Positions 1-12,200 of a DNA stretch of 64,000 nt are shown here, piece by piece. The position numbers and the translations under genes were made by a program. The notes below the pieces were generated by a model. It saw only the letters and a list, made by a program, of their open reading frames with translations, did not search any database and was not told the origin of the DNA. This stretch comes from Russula earlei (taxonomy: Eukaryota; Basidiomycota; Agaricomycetes; Russulales; Russulaceae): contig JAGFNK010000231.1 in NCBI GenBank assembly GCA_025769875.1, positions 1-64,000 of the forward strand. Reading direction: 5' to 3'. Position 1 is the stretch's first letter, and each line of letters starts with the position of its first letter.

Positions 1-961
1 GTCAAGACTCACTGTTGAACTATCCAGTTCAAGAGCGAGGGATAAGCTCGAAGACGAGTCGATAGACATCCAAGACCGCGTGGGCAAGAAGTAGAGTCCA
101 GAGTAGTAACAGATACCAGAGAGGGTACTGTTACTGTGAGAGTCGAGCAATCACGCAGGGAAGAGGCCAGGGTAGTCACAAGGGGATGGTCCTTAAAGGA
201 GTATCCCAGGGATAGAGAGTGCCGTAAACAAATGGACAGTCTGAGGACTGTCCGCTACTTTATTGAGCGCTTATATACTACAAGAGAACTGCTAAATAGG
301 GAACAAGTCATAACCTTGTTATCAAGCACCATAGAGTGATGAGTAAGGAATCGGAGGACGCTTACTGAGCATGCTCAGTCATGCTCAGTAAGCTGCTGAG
401 TAAGAAGCTTCTCTTGATGAGTAAGAGCTTCCACTGTTCACGTGTCCACTGCTTTAGTGCACGTGCAAGCACCTGATTCATTTCCTGTTAGTTAGTTTAG
501 GGCCGGTCATTTGGGGACTTGTAGTTTGGTTAGGGAATAGTGTTATCTTATAAGGCCCTTATATAGTTCTATTAGGGTCCTTAGAGTCGACCCTAATACT
601 TCTATTAAGGTCCCTAGTGTTGCCTTATAGTTCGTTCTATAGTTATTAGAGTTGGTCTAATAACGCGTTGTAGGGCCTTTGATACTAGGTTAGTACCTAT
701 TGTAGAGTTCCTAAGGTCGTTCCAAAGGGTCCTTAGGAAGGCCCTAATGCTGTCTTTTGTTGCTAGAAGGGTTGCCTTTAAGTGGGGCTTGCTGTATGTC
801 GATTGTGCCGAGAATCGCTCGCGCAACAATGCACGCGCGATATTGTGGACACCTCTACTCACCCCTTTTGCTCGTGTGAACAGGGTGACACCATAGAGGC
901 TGGGTTTCCTCCTATAAGGAAGGGTCCTTCAAGGGCCCTCTCCGGGGAATGGTTCATGACA
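1..961 (-). mobile_element. solo LTR, family A (copy 1)
   Basis: The copy starts one base inside the expected TGTCAAGACTC terminus, so its first T lies outside the window, and it ends in GGTTCATGACA. It is nearly identical to copies at 1029-1989, 2351-3312 and 10372-11331. I place it on the minus strand because the reverse complement carries a TATATAAG box followed by AATAAA, matching the layout of LTR B. No gag or pol lies next to it, so it is a solo LTR. Its short open frames recur in every copy and look like non-coding shadows. Confidence 0.85.
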
Positions 962-1028
962 GGAGGGAGGGATGGTTGCACCTTCAACGCAGAGCTGGCT
1001 TGAAGACTCGCCGAGCTTCCAGCCTACC

Positions 1029-1989
1029 TGTCAAGACTCACTGTTGAACTATCCAGTTCAAGAGCGAGGGATAAGCTCGAAGACGAGTCGATAGATGTCC
1101 AAGACCGCATGGGCAAGGAGTAGAGTCCAGAGTAGTAACAAATACCAGAGAGGTACTGTTACTGTGAGAGTAGAGCAATCACGCAGGGAAGAGGCCAGGG
1201 TAGTCACAAGGGGACGGTCCTTAAAGGAGTATCCCAGGGATGGAGAGTGCCATAAACAAATGGACAGTCTGAGGACTGTCCGCTACTTTATTGAGCGCTT
1301 ATATACTACAAGAGAACTGCTAAATAGGGAACAAGTCATAACCTTGTTATCAAGCACCATAGAGTGATGAGTAAGAAGTTGGAGGACGCTTACTGAGCAT
1401 GCTCAGTCATGCTCAGTAAGCTGCTGAGTAAGAAGCTTCTCTTGATGAGTAAGAGCTTCCATTGTCCATGTGTTCACTGCTTTAGTGCACGTGCAAGCAC
1501 CTGATTCGTTTCCTGTTAGTTAGTTTAGGGCCGGTCATTTGAGGACTTGTAGTTTGGTTAGGGAATAGTGTTATCTTATAAGGCCCTTATATAGTTCCAT
1601 TAGGGTCCTTAGAGTCAACCCTAATATTTCTATTAAGGTCCTTAGTGTTGCCTTATAGTTCGTTCTATAGTTATTAGAGTTGGTCTAATAACGCATTGTA
1701 GGGCCTTTGATACCAGGTTAGTACCTATTGTAGAGTTTGTAGGGTCGTTCCAAAGGGTCCTCAGGAAGGCCCTAATGCTGTCTTTTGTTGCTAGAAAGGT
1801 TGCCTTTAAATGGGGCTTGCTGTATGTTGATTGTGCCGAGAATCGCTCGCGCAACAATGCGTGCGCAATATTGTGGACACCTCTACTCACCCCTTTTGCT
1901 CGTGTGAACAGGGTGACACCATAGAGGCTGGGTTTCCTCCTATAAGGAAGGGTCCTTCAAGGGCCCTCTCCGGAGAATGGTTCATGACA
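1029..1989 (-). mobile_element. solo LTR, family A (copy 2) with target duplication
   Basis: This 961 bp copy begins TGTCAAGACTC and ends GGTTCATGACA. It is flanked by a perfect 5-bp target duplication CTACC (1024-1028 and 1990-1994), which proves the boundaries. The internal region is absent, so it is a solo LTR left by LTR-LTR recombination. It lies 67 bp from copy 1. Confidence 0.92.
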
Positions 1990-2350
1990 CTACCTGTCCA
2001 CCTTTTAAAATATCCATACTGTTCTTCGGGAGGAACATGCAAGCGGACTGCCCTGTGCCCCATCTAGTACTCACTAAGAGCAACCAGATCACTCCGTACG
2101 CCATTGAACATGTGAATAGCGAGGGACAAAAAGTCTCTTGCCTCACCCCAAAAATTATTGATACAGCGCAAGTCGGCAAGTCGACCTTTAAGGGTACGGA
2201 GGGAACCACGTTGCATGCCAAAGATAGTTGACACCCTGCACTTTATTTCCTCCTTCTCTTGATTTACGGAAGCAAGCTCAGTAGCCAAAAGGCTCGATAT
2301 GTCCAGGGTGACGGATTCCAAGAGGTGAAGGCTGTGATGAACTGACTTGC
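1990..2350 (-). other. unassigned fragment between two solo LTRs
   Basis: A 361 bp spacer. On the minus strand it holds one open frame of about 95 codons (roughly 2350 to 2064) with no motif I recognise. It could be a piece of an older element or host gene cut by the LTR insertions. Nothing here supports a function. Confidence 0.35.
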
Positions 2351-3312
2351 TGTCATGAACCATTCTCTGGAGAGGGCCCTTGAAGGACCCTTCCTTATAG
2401 GAGGAAACCCAGCCTCTATGGTGTCACCCTGTTCACACGAGCAAAAGGGGTGAGTAGAGGTGTCCACAATATCGCGCATGCATTGTTGCGCGAGCAATTC
2501 TCAGTACAATCGACATACAGCAAGCCCCACTTAAAGGCAACCCTTCTAACAACAAAAGACAGGATTAGGGCCTCCCTAAGGACCCTTTGGAACGATCCTA
2601 GGAGCTCTACAATAGGCACTAACCTAGTATCAAAGGCCCTACAACGCGTTATTAGACCAACTCTAATAACTATAGAACGAACTATAAGGCAATACTAAGG
2701 ACCTTAATAGAAGTATTAGGGTCGACTCTAAGGACCCTAATAGAACTATATAAGGGCCTTATAAGATGACACTATTCCCTAACCAAACTACAAGTCCTCA
2801 AACGACCGGCCCTAAACTAACTAACAGGAAATGAATCAGGTGCTTGCACGTGCACTAAAGCAGTGAACACGTGGACAATGGAAGCTCTTACTCATCAAGT
2901 AGAGTCTTCTTACTCAGCAGCTTACTGAGCATGACTGAGCATGCTCAGTAGGCGTCCTCCGACTTCTTACTCATCACTCTATTGTGCTTGATAACAAGGT
3001 TATGACTTGTTCCCTATTTAGCAGTTCTCTTGTAGTATATAAGCGCTCAATAAAGTAGCGGACAGTCCTCAGACTGTCCATTTGTTTACGGCACTCTCCT
3101 ATCCCGGGATACTCCTTTAAGGACCATCCCCTTGTGTCTATCCTGGCCTCCTCTCTGTGTGATTGCCCTACTCTCACAGTAACCATGCCTCTCTGGTACC
3201 TGTTACTACTCTGGACTTTGCTTCTTGCCCACGCCGTCTTGGACGTCTATCGACTCGTCTTCGAGCTTATCCCTCGCTCTTGAACTGGATAGTTCAACAG
3301 TGAGTCTTGACA
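2351..3312 (+). mobile_element. solo LTR, family A (copy 3, inverted relative to copies 1-2)
   Basis: Begins TGTCATGAACC and ends GAGTCTTGACA. In this orientation a TATATAAG box lies near 3038-3046, followed by AATAAA and the CAGACTGTCC block shared with LTR B. The 5-bp flanks (CTTGC left, ACCGC right) do not match, so no target duplication survives; recombination between copies is one explanation. Confidence 0.88.
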
Positions 3313-4124
3313 ACCGCATGGGCCTGTGATGCCAAGTGTGACATAATCCCTGTCATCCTGGATAGGACAAACTGGGATACAGCGGTGAAGATGAGTATAT
3401 AGTGAATTAGGAGAGCGATGGCCTTCACAGCTCCTGTCGGTGAGCCAAAATGAAGGGGGAATTTTAATATATGACAGATGACGTCGAAGGTCTGGTGTGC
3501 AAGGGCAGTATATGAGCAAACACGGGATAGGAAGAATAGTAGTGGGTGTGTCGACGCATCGCAAGGGTTGATAGTAACACCTTGGCTTTGCATTGGGAAT
3601 AAGCTCGCTTACAGGGGGTCTGAATGACTGTAGATGATATTATCGCTTTCAAGCCTTTTATAGTCAGGATTGCCAACAGTGACAGTGATTAGCAATCATA
3701 TCTCAAAGAGATGGGTAATGGGTAAAACTCACTGGGATGATGTGAACCATTTACAATGGTTGTGTGCGCATATGTGTATGTGCATATGAGATCCACAAAG
3801 TGCTGCACCCGAGCAAGCCGGTAAGGGCTTCCCATGCATGCTATGCTGTTGTCGGAACTGCAACAAGCAGAGCCTGCAACAGGGTTGGAGTTGGACTCAC
3901 GGGCCAGCTGCACCTATGACAATAAGCAGTATTCAACGGCATTTATTCACAGTATTCATTCACCTTTGTTCTCATTCCAAGGGTGCATTCTATCCTATCC
4001 CATATCGACTCATAATTGTATGTATTGTTCCAATCAATAAAGTCAAGCAAGCACTTGGGAACATCGTCGAGTCAAGGTAAAAGAGGACAGACACCCAACA
4101 TGGCGTATCATATATACCCACCCA
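3313..4124. other. no gene seen
   Basis: The 812 bp between solo LTR copy 3 and the inverted repeat at 4125. Only short, overlapping, motif-free frames occur on either strand. A CATATG-rich stretch (about 3768-3790) is the only local feature. I see nothing that supports a gene. Confidence 0.5.
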
Positions 4125-4174
4125 CTACACGGCCTGAAGGGGACACAATATACATCAGCCAACAGGCCGTGTAG
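4125..4174. repeat. 12-bp perfect inverted repeat containing GGCCGTGTAG
   Basis: CTACACGGCCTG (4125-4136) and its exact complement CAGGCCGTGTAG (4163-4174) form a stem with a 26-base loop, followed by TTTAAATA at about 4183. The right arm carries the GGCCGTGTAG core that recurs upstream of other genes at 16455, 18050 and 22834. It lies 475 bp upstream of the WD40 start codon. Confidence 0.7.
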
Positions 4175-4348
4175 GGTCATGGTTTAAATAATCAGCGTGG
4201 GCACGTGTATTTCCTTTTGCTTTCTTCCTCTTCCGTTCTTCCGTTGCCAATTGCTTCAAACAACTACCTATGTCTTAAGAGTAGCATAATGTGTTTCTCT
4301 GATGATCGGAAGATGCCCTCAACATGCTGTGCGCTCTCAATTCCTGCC

Positions 4349-4634
4349 GATTTTAACGCCTCTTAGGATATTGTGTTTCTTTGTGATTGAAAGCGTGCAA
4401 CATGTATGAGCACAATCATTGTGCTCAAATGAACAAAAAAAGTGAATTGGAGATGGAAGTTTCAATCACAAAGAAACATATCATTCCTAAGAGGTGTCAA
4501 AACCACTCATGACTCATGTTGGATGGACTTGGCTTGGGATTCGTAGTAGAAATGCAACCTGAAGGAATGGAGTGATCATGACGAAACTGAATAATATCTC
4601 AAATTCAACTTTTTTTTTGTTCACTTGAGCACAA
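4349..4634. repeat. two interleaved inverted repeats (MITE-like)
   Basis: Arm A1 (about 4349-4392) pairs with A2 (about 4460-4503); both hold the run TTTCTTTGTGATTGAAA or its complement. Arm B1 (about 4418-4448) pairs with B2 (about 4602-4634) around TGTGCTCAA and an A- or T-run. B1 overlaps a perfect palindrome at 4407-4427. The order is A1-B1-A2-B2, so the two hairpins interlock. It ends 15 bp before the WD40 start codon. Confidence 0.6.
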
Positions 4635-4648
4635 TCATCGCGCATTAT

Positions 4649-7076
4649 ATGCACGGCGAAGGCGATAAGAATGGTCTTTTCTGGCTGATGGTGGAGAATG
4701 GTAGAGAACAGATTATCACGCCAGCAATGACCCCAGCCTCAGGGATTGTTGACTTCAGGCTTCAGAATACCCTTCGGTGCCATACCAGGCCGGTGAACCA
4801 TCTTACCGTCAGCCCAGAATGTAGTCGGTTAATAAGCATTGGTACACTCTCATTTCTCAACTTCACCTAACCAGCTGACAAATAAACAGGCGACGATTCG
4901 AGGACTGTTGTATGGTCTGTTGCTTCGGGGGAGAAGCTTTTTGAAACCAAATGGCCTTTTAATGGCCCAGCCACAGCTGTATGTTGGACCAGTCAAGATG
5001 CAAGCCACTTTGTCGTCGGGTTCGCCAGTGGAGATCTCCATCTCTTCTGGAGCGACAATGGAAAGGTATTGGAAGTCTCATGTTCCACTTCAATCTCATC
5101 TACAGCATGCTCTCAGTCGTACCATGACAATGTAGGAATATCGGGAGGGAACGGGGCTGTTGAGGGCATTGCATACGATGCAATTTACGACAGGATAGCA
5201 TGCATCTCAGAGAAATCTATGCAGCTGTGGAAGATCAAAGGGACCGAGCTTGTCCCAATTCTTCCATCGCCACTCATGTCCGAAGGATATGGGAAATTTG
5301 TTTACTTTTGTGACAATGGGGCAAGCGTCGTCCTCTTTTACTTAGACACACATGAGTGGTAAGTTGCATGTTCTCATTGGTTCCTTGATTGCTCAACCGT
5401 TGCAGTGTGTGTTATTCAATCGAGCCCTGGGAAAGGAGGTGGTCAAAAAGACTGACCAGTCGGATGTATGGTCTCCACAGCCGTCACTTTAATCTCGTTC
5501 TTACATATAAACAGCGGGTACGCGTCTCTCAACTGTGACAGCAAGCTCTTGCTTGTTTCCAATCTCAAAGATGGTGTCGAAAAATACCAATTTCCTAGCC
5601 TGGACAAAATCCAGACCTTCACACACCCAATACAGACCAACTGTATCCTCCAGACAAGGTCTTTACCGTTATGGAATCTCGTTGTTGCAGGTGGCAATAA
5701 TGGCTTTGCTTGCGTGTTCAACCAAATCAGTGGCCAGCTAGTCACCAAGATTCACCATGTGTTACAAACCAAGGCCAAGCCCTGGCCATAGATTGTCCTA
5801 TTTTACTCAAGAGAGATCTCTCTCACTTTGCATCGCCGACTCCCTTCCATTTTCTGGGCTAACCCTCCTGCGGTACAAGATATTGCTATTGCAAGGGCAC
5901 ACTATAACACGACCAGGCACCCGTTTCCTAATCGGGTAATCATCGCGTGGCAGCCACATGGCCACCCAGCCACCAAGGACCCGAAACAGCGGCACAAACT
6001 CTTAGAAACTGTTGCTAAATCATCTGACGTCATCAAGGCTCCAATGACATCATAGCTGACTGAGCGACTCCACAATGACCTCATAGGCTCACTGAGTGCT
6101 CCACAGTGACATCATAATAATGTCATCGCTCCACAATGATCAGTAATGTGCTCAGTAAGCCTGAAACTTGACACAAGCAAGTTTATGCCTCTGTAGTCCT
6201 ATTGGATGGTACCAAAGAGTCTAGAATAGTCCCAGTTCTTTGTAATCGACCTTGTACTCTGTATATAAGCCCCAATGAAGCATGGCAGTCGTCAGACTGT
6301 CCATTTGTGATACTCTCATCCTCCTGGGTACTCCCCTGCGACCACTCAGTTTAAAGTCTACTCTCGTCTTCAAGGTACTCTTCAACGACCGCCTTGTTTA
6401 AAGCCCCTCGCTACACTGGCCTCTAGCCTTCGCCTTTGTCTCTTGCAACATCTACCAGTCCCCATCTGGTACCTCCTCGTCGTTTGGCTCGTCCTCCTGT
6501 TCAACGCTGCCTTCGCCGCGTACCATCTGTTCCGACCCTTGCCCACCTGCTCCTGAGTCCTTAGTGATCAGCAGTACGTGTCTTGACACCATGGAGGTGG
6601 GCGACTCCATTAACCTTCCTTGCCCATAACATATAGTTGACGTGTTATAGCTCGTGGTCAGCTCGTACAGGTTGTTGAGGTAGCTCTTGTGGCCACTGAT
6701 TTGCGAGCTACATGCTCACTTTCCGAGTGCAGGCTTTTGTTGACCCTGGTGGACAATGTGTCATAGTTATGGCTGCCTCAGGTGAAGCACCATACGAACT
6801 AAAAATATGGTTGTATCAAACTCCAAAGGTGTGTACATATGGCTGATCCCATGTGCATATGATGAATTTGGCATTTAGGCACCCGTAGCCTCAAAGGAGC
6901 CAACGCAATCTCCTCTCAGCACTTCTCTCTCAACGTGGTGGGATCGAATCGCCATTGCATTCATCGCCTTCTTGTTTTTGCTGTTTCTTATTGTTCTTGT
7001 GGGAACGTTTTTGGTAACCCATCCGGTGACACTCTCTCAATGGTCTAGTGGGGGGTATCACCCTTGGAGATTGTAA
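4649..7076 (+). pseudogene. WD40-repeat protein with C-terminal membrane segment, disrupted by solo LTR B
   Basis: Exons read as 4649-4841, 4890-5358, 5406-5465, 5515-5759 continuing at 6594-6596, 6651-6679, 6733-6828 and 6879-7076. All introns are 47-54 nt with GT..AG. If the LTR and one target copy are left out, the exons sum to 1293 nt, exactly 431 codons, with every splice phase matching. The protein has WD-type blades (for example HTRPVNHLTVSP, SRTVVWSVASG and KSMQLWKI). Near the C-terminus there is a hydrophobic stretch of about 20 residues (AIAFIAFLFLLFLIVLV) that predicts one membrane span. I know proteins of this shape from Agaricomycetes, with no assigned function. The insertion lies in exon 4, after the codons for TKIHH. 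ATG 4649 was chosen because upstream frame extension needs a non-ATG start. The gene is probably inactive unless the LTR can be spliced out. Confidence 0.8.
5760..6588 (+). mobile_element. solo LTR, family B
   Basis: An 829 bp unit beginning TGTTACAAACC and ending GTGTCTTGACA. It has a perfect 5-bp target duplication CCATG (5755-5759 and 6589-6593). It holds a TATATAAG box near 6260 followed by CAGACTGTCC, the same promoter layout as LTR A. A partial second copy lies at 42705-43245. It interrupts exon 4 of the WD40 gene. Confidence 0.92.
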
Positions 7077-7468
7077 TGGAGATCATGATGACTTGTAAAA
7101 TTTGTCAAAAAAAGGTGTTGTGTTAGTGACCGCGCTATGTGTGATACATGAAATCGGGCTCCTGTCTGCCGCTAGCTTCTAGAGTGTCGCCATGGCGAGT
7201 GGGTCTGCACAGAAGACATTTCGCTATGCTATCCCTGCTCGATTTTTTTGTGGATGGCAAGCAAGATCTGCCCCCTTTTGTCCCATTGAGTGAGTCATCC
7301 ACAGCACAAGTGCATTCAAATTGCCGCCTTTTGATCTAATTTAATAGACCATCATGTGTTTTGCCGAGTGGATTATTGTCAGCGCATATGCATATATTAG
7401 GGGCCAATCAACCGAGTTCACATAGTGCCAAAACCCCAACTCCATATCCAACCGTCCTTTATCACCTC
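7077..7468. other. intergenic, no gene seen
   Basis: The 392 bp between the WD40 gene and the next gene on the same strand. It should hold the 3' end of the first and the promoter of the second. No TATA box or repeat is convincing. Confidence 0.5.
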
Positions 7469-9003
7469 ATGTCCCAACATGCCGGCATCCCAGTTGAGTC
7501 GTTTCTCTCATTGTGTCTTCTCTGCTGAGTAAAATTGTAGAACTGGGGGGCTCCTCATTTCACTGTTGCCACTCGATCAGCCTGTCCCTTCGACCTTGAA
7601 GACGACGAGATGCAGTCCGATGACCCGGACATCCCCTATGATGACGACCTGAATATGGACACTGACATGGAGCATACAATTGGCACAGGTCAGTGCACGG
7701 GCATTGACCAACTTGTGCTCAATTGTCTGCAGGCAGCCTTGGCCTTAGTATGAGCGCATTCAATCAGCTTGTTAATGCTGCTTCTGAGACAGCAGCTGTG
7801 GCAGTCATGAGAGCCATGAGAGCTGGGGACATGAATCCACCTAATAATGTTCCTGCTCCTCCTGAAGATCCAGGTACCACCGGAAACAAATTGGACATGG
7901 GCATTCCCAAACCTTTCCAACGTATGTGTTTCCCAGCTCTATGACCTTTTGTTGTCATCACTTTTGCAGCCCCATGTGGTAAGAAGAAGACTCCTTGTGC
8001 AAACCAGAACAAACTTGTGGATGTATGTAGTTCTACCTCCCATTCATTGTTGCTACTGACGTCTCTCTCCTAGGAGGCAATGCGCAAGTTCCTGGATAAC
8101 AAAGGTGCTCTTGCAAGAAGGGATTTCTTCCCTGATGAACCCGACAAGCGAATGGTTGATGCGTTCAAACAGTATGGTGTTGGTGGCCCGAATCCCAACG
8201 CTCCTCGTGTTTCCTTGACACAGACCTTCAAGGGAAAATGGAACAAGGAGGTGGTTGACCTGCTCATGACAGCTTTTATCATGGACGTCAAAAAGGGAGC
8301 ATATCAGCCCATCCAGCACAATTGGACGCAGATGACTGAGGATAATGTAAGGAAGAGGTGCCAGAGCAAGCTATATCGCACGCAGTACATTTGCTGGACA
8401 GGAAAGCGCCCATATACAGATAAGGTCGCCCGGATGTATCAAAGGCAGCAGGAGGTTTGTCTTCTCATCGGCGTGTTGCACCTTTCACTGACCTTTCCAT
8501 AGACGTACTACAGAAGGAGGAAGATATGTGAGTTTAACAGCCATAGAGACTCAGAAACATGGAAGCATGTGGGCATATTGCTGGATGCCCTTGGCCCTCA
8601 GGGTACAAGTGATGATGAGACCGACGACGATTCAAACCATTTGAATCAAGACTCACGCTTTAAGACCCTCCAGCATCTTGATATGGGTTTTCTGAATCCT
8701 GCCATGGCCGACATATGGGCAGCGGTGGAATCATATCCATTGTCTCTCTGCCCCTCACATAGAAACCAGTCTTTCAAACGCATTGCAAAGGCCAAAAGTG
8801 TCAGCAAGCGTGCGCCGCTGCCAGGTCTTCCATTGAACTTTTACAACCCACAGTGGTTGCCAAAAAGTCCTCCCCACTTTCAGAAGCTTGTAAAGGCAGA
8901 GTTCCCTCTTCCCATCCTGGTGAGTTATCATTTCATTTATTATCAGAAGCTTCACATCTGTACTTAGGCCCCCTACGAAAGCAACTACATGGGGCAGATA
9001 TAG
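7469..9003 (+). CDS. intact 7-exon gene, unknown basidiomycete-specific protein (415 aa)
   Basis: Exons 7469-7492, 7541-7688, 7733-7921, 7970-8022, 8074-8454, 8503-8919 and 8968-9003 sum to 1248 nt (415 codons plus stop). All introns are 44-51 nt, GT..AG, and in phase, so the gene looks functional. The N-terminus is acidic (repeated DDE and DDD runs, about residues 20-50). A central basic segment (about residues 200-275) includes KGKWNKEVVDLLM, RKRCQSKLYRTQY and TYYRRRK. An acidic SDDETDDDS patch follows, and then a proline-rich end (LPGLPLNFYNPQW). I know this layout (basic helices, an SDDE-type patch, then LPGLP..FY.P.W) from a multicopy Agaricomycete family of unknown function. It might be DNA-binding, but that is only inferred from the basic and acidic blocks. 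No stop or frameshift is seen although transposon relics flank it. Confidence 0.75.
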
Positions 9004-9277
9004 GACGAAATTTCTGGTCCAAGCATGGTTAGATTGCAATTTTCCCTCTTGTGTCTTCCATTACTTACCGTACCTTACAGGTTCTATGTGATGCGGGCAA
9101 TGTATGTGTGGCATAGATATGGGTGATGAAGGATTCGCATCGTATCATCGTTGTCGGGTGACTTGATATGAAATGATATACTACATCCGAGTTACATCCG
9201 AGTGTCAAGAACTAGAGGGATCTGCAGCGCTTGTCTCGATGGCGCTGAGGCCCATCAAAAGTCCTGAAAACTAATGG

Positions 9278-12200
9278 TCAGTTGTGATTTCCAATCAAGA
9301 TGACATGACTGACTTGGGTCAGCGGTTTCATCACCAGGATCTGATGGTCCCAGTCTTGGTAAATAGCATGGTAGATGTCGCGATTTCCTGGCACTATCGT
9401 TACTTCTTTCTGTGTCTCTGATGACCACAGATTTGCACCAAAATCTGGGTAATGTGCGAAAGGGTTCGGAAGAGATGTCAGAGGCGCAAGATAGCGGTGA
9501 ACAGCTAGGAATAGCCTTTCTTCGCTATCCTGTATAAGGAATATTGCGCAGATGATTCCCGGAACCAGGGAATTAGCACTACCCGTGTCTTGGAAGAAAA
9601 TGACACCATGTCTCTTTGACGTGCGATAAGTCGTAAATTCATGGCCGTAAATTGTCACCCTGTCCTGGAAGTTGACTCCATCCTGAAAATTCCCCAATTC
9701 ACATTGCAGATCACTCTTGTACTTGTTCATTGCATCGTTAATAACGTCACTTAGTGGCCTTAATCTCAGTGTAGCCACCTTCGAGGATTCATCTATGCGG
9801 CTGTCATCTCCCTGTCCCAAAGGATCTTAGTCAAGTGCATACCTGTTTTCTTACTGCCAAATGGACGTTCCCTGATTGTGATGCTATCTTTCCATGCATC
9901 CAGACAGCGTAAACGTTGAATAGTTGCCTGCATGGTCGATTTGGCAGAGAAGGCCGCAAACATACCCTTCTCCATTTTGCCTTTGTTTCTCATAAGTGTG
10001 TTGCAACCGGAGGAAAGGAGTCTCATGTACCTGGCTTATTGTTTGTGTTTGAGTGCTGCAAATCACCTATGACCCTTTTGAACGGAAACATCCACCAGCC
10101 CTGAACAGGGCCATATAAACGAAGGTAATTGCCGACAAGGAGGGCATTGAGATGGTTGGGGCAGAAACGCTGGGTGGGTCAGAGCTCCCTCAGCATTTTA
10201 AGGTAATTTTTCATGGTCTTCTTATATTCTTCGATGTGCTTGGCTGATATATGTTGAGACGTTGCCCATCTGATCGCAGTGGCGAGTAGGAAAGTACTCT
10301 GCACCAGGTTCGCCCTGTATTTGTCCACCTGCACCCCTGATGCATGTCGCAGTGTCTCGATTCGAAGCAGCTGTCATGAACCATTCTCCGGAGAGGGCCC
10401 TTGAAGGACCCTTCCTTATAGGAGGAAACCCAGCCTCTATGGTGTCACCCTGTTCACACGAGCAAAAGGGGTGAGTAGAGGTGTCCACAATATCGCGCGT
10501 GCATTGTTGCGCGAGCAATTCTCGGCACAATCAACATACAACAAGCCCCACTTAATGGCAACCCTTCTAACAGTAAAGGACAGTATTAGGGCCCTTCTAG
10601 GGACCCTTTAGGACGACTCTAGATGCTCTACAAGGAGTACTAACCCGGTATCAAAGACTCTACAACGTGTTATTAGATCAACTCTAATAACTATAGAACG
10701 AACTATAAGGCAATACTAAGGACCTTAGTAGAAGTATTAGGGTCGACTCTAAGGACCCTAATAGGACTATATAAGGGCCTTATAAGATAACACTGTTCCC
10801 TAACCAAACTCCAAGTCCTCAAATGACTGGCCCTAAACTAACTAACAGGAAATGAATCAGGTGCTCGCACGTGCACTAGAACAGCAAACACATGGACAAT
10901 GAAAGCTCTTACTCATCAGGAAAAGCCTTCTTACTCAGCAGCTTACTGAGCATGACTGAGCATGCTCAGTAAGTGCACCCCGACTTCTTACTCAGCACTC
11001 TATTGTGCTTGATAACAAGGTTATGACTTGTTCCCCGTTTAGCAGTCCTCTTGTAGTATATAAGTGCTCAATAAAGTAGCGGACAGTCCTCAGACTGTCC
11101 ATTTGTTTACGGCACTCTCCATCCCTGGGATACTCCTTTAAGGACCGTCCCCTTGTGACTACCCTGGCCTCTTCCCTGCGTGATTGCTCTACTCTCACAG
11201 TAACAATACCTCTGGTATTTGTTACTACTCTGGACTCTACTTCTTGCCCACGCGGTCTTGGACATCTATCGACTCGTCTTCGAGCTTATCCCTCGCTCTT
11301 GAACTGGATAGTTCAACAGTGAGTCTTGACAGCAGCGACACTGGTATGTCGAACTCAAAGCACGATCTCCATTCATCAGCCTTCAGCTTACCATGTGATA
11401 CCTGCCCTAAATTAGTAGGAGGGGCCGCGTGCCAGCGAGGGTGTGTAGTAGCCACTATGTCATCCCGAATAACCTTCAAGTCATTCGGAGAAATCCCCAC
11501 TCCTTGCAATGTCTTCAAACCCCTCTGTCCTTTAGCGATCTCCTTTACGATGCCTTCGCCAACAATGTCCGAGACAGAAGAGCTCACCCGATTTGAGAGG
11601 GATTCCTAAATCACTCCCCCATATGAGCATATGTAGTGAGATACAAGTATGTCTCATACCTTAATGCACTTGATTAGATCTTCTTTACAGGGCTCACCAG
11701 ACTGCTTCACGCCGACGCCCCTTTCATCACAAAGGACCTTCAGCACATCAACCAATAACGTCGTCAGATCAACAGACTCGGGCCTGGTATGCAGTAGCAT
11801 CTTTCTTGTGGCTTCTAAGTCTGACGTTGCCTTCGCGAGTTTTGGCTTGCACGTTCCTGCCGAGTCCATCCCGAGCACTGTTTGTGCATGGTATTGCAAT
11901 AAGCCGATGAAGAAGAGGTGCATGCAGTCCACAGGGACCATGGTGGTAGGGTCCCAGTATTCTAGTTCCATCAGGACTGAGTGATGCACGCCAGTTTTGC
12001 TGTATAGCCACTTCTGTTCCTTCTGTGATGTTGCATTCCGCCATTTCTGGGCATTGTCTTGAACCTCCTGAATAGTGCACACACTCCATGAGTCCGGATC
12101 CTCCTCTTTTGCGGTATTCCTATCAATGAAGTTTGAAATACCCATGATCTTCCGAGCCATTGGCAGGTCATTTACTGAGAGGGCGATTGCTGAGCGGACA

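Noticed and set aside
614..862. 82-codon frame (MSRGVHNIA...) that recurs in every LTR A copy
   Set aside because: It lies wholly inside the LTR and its recurrence follows from repeat copies. There is no known domain, and a shadow frame exists on the other strand.
10222..10530. minus-strand 102-codon frame crossing the LTR A boundary
   Set aside because: It starts inside the solo LTR and runs out of frame with the Tnp2 transposase; a chance junction frame.
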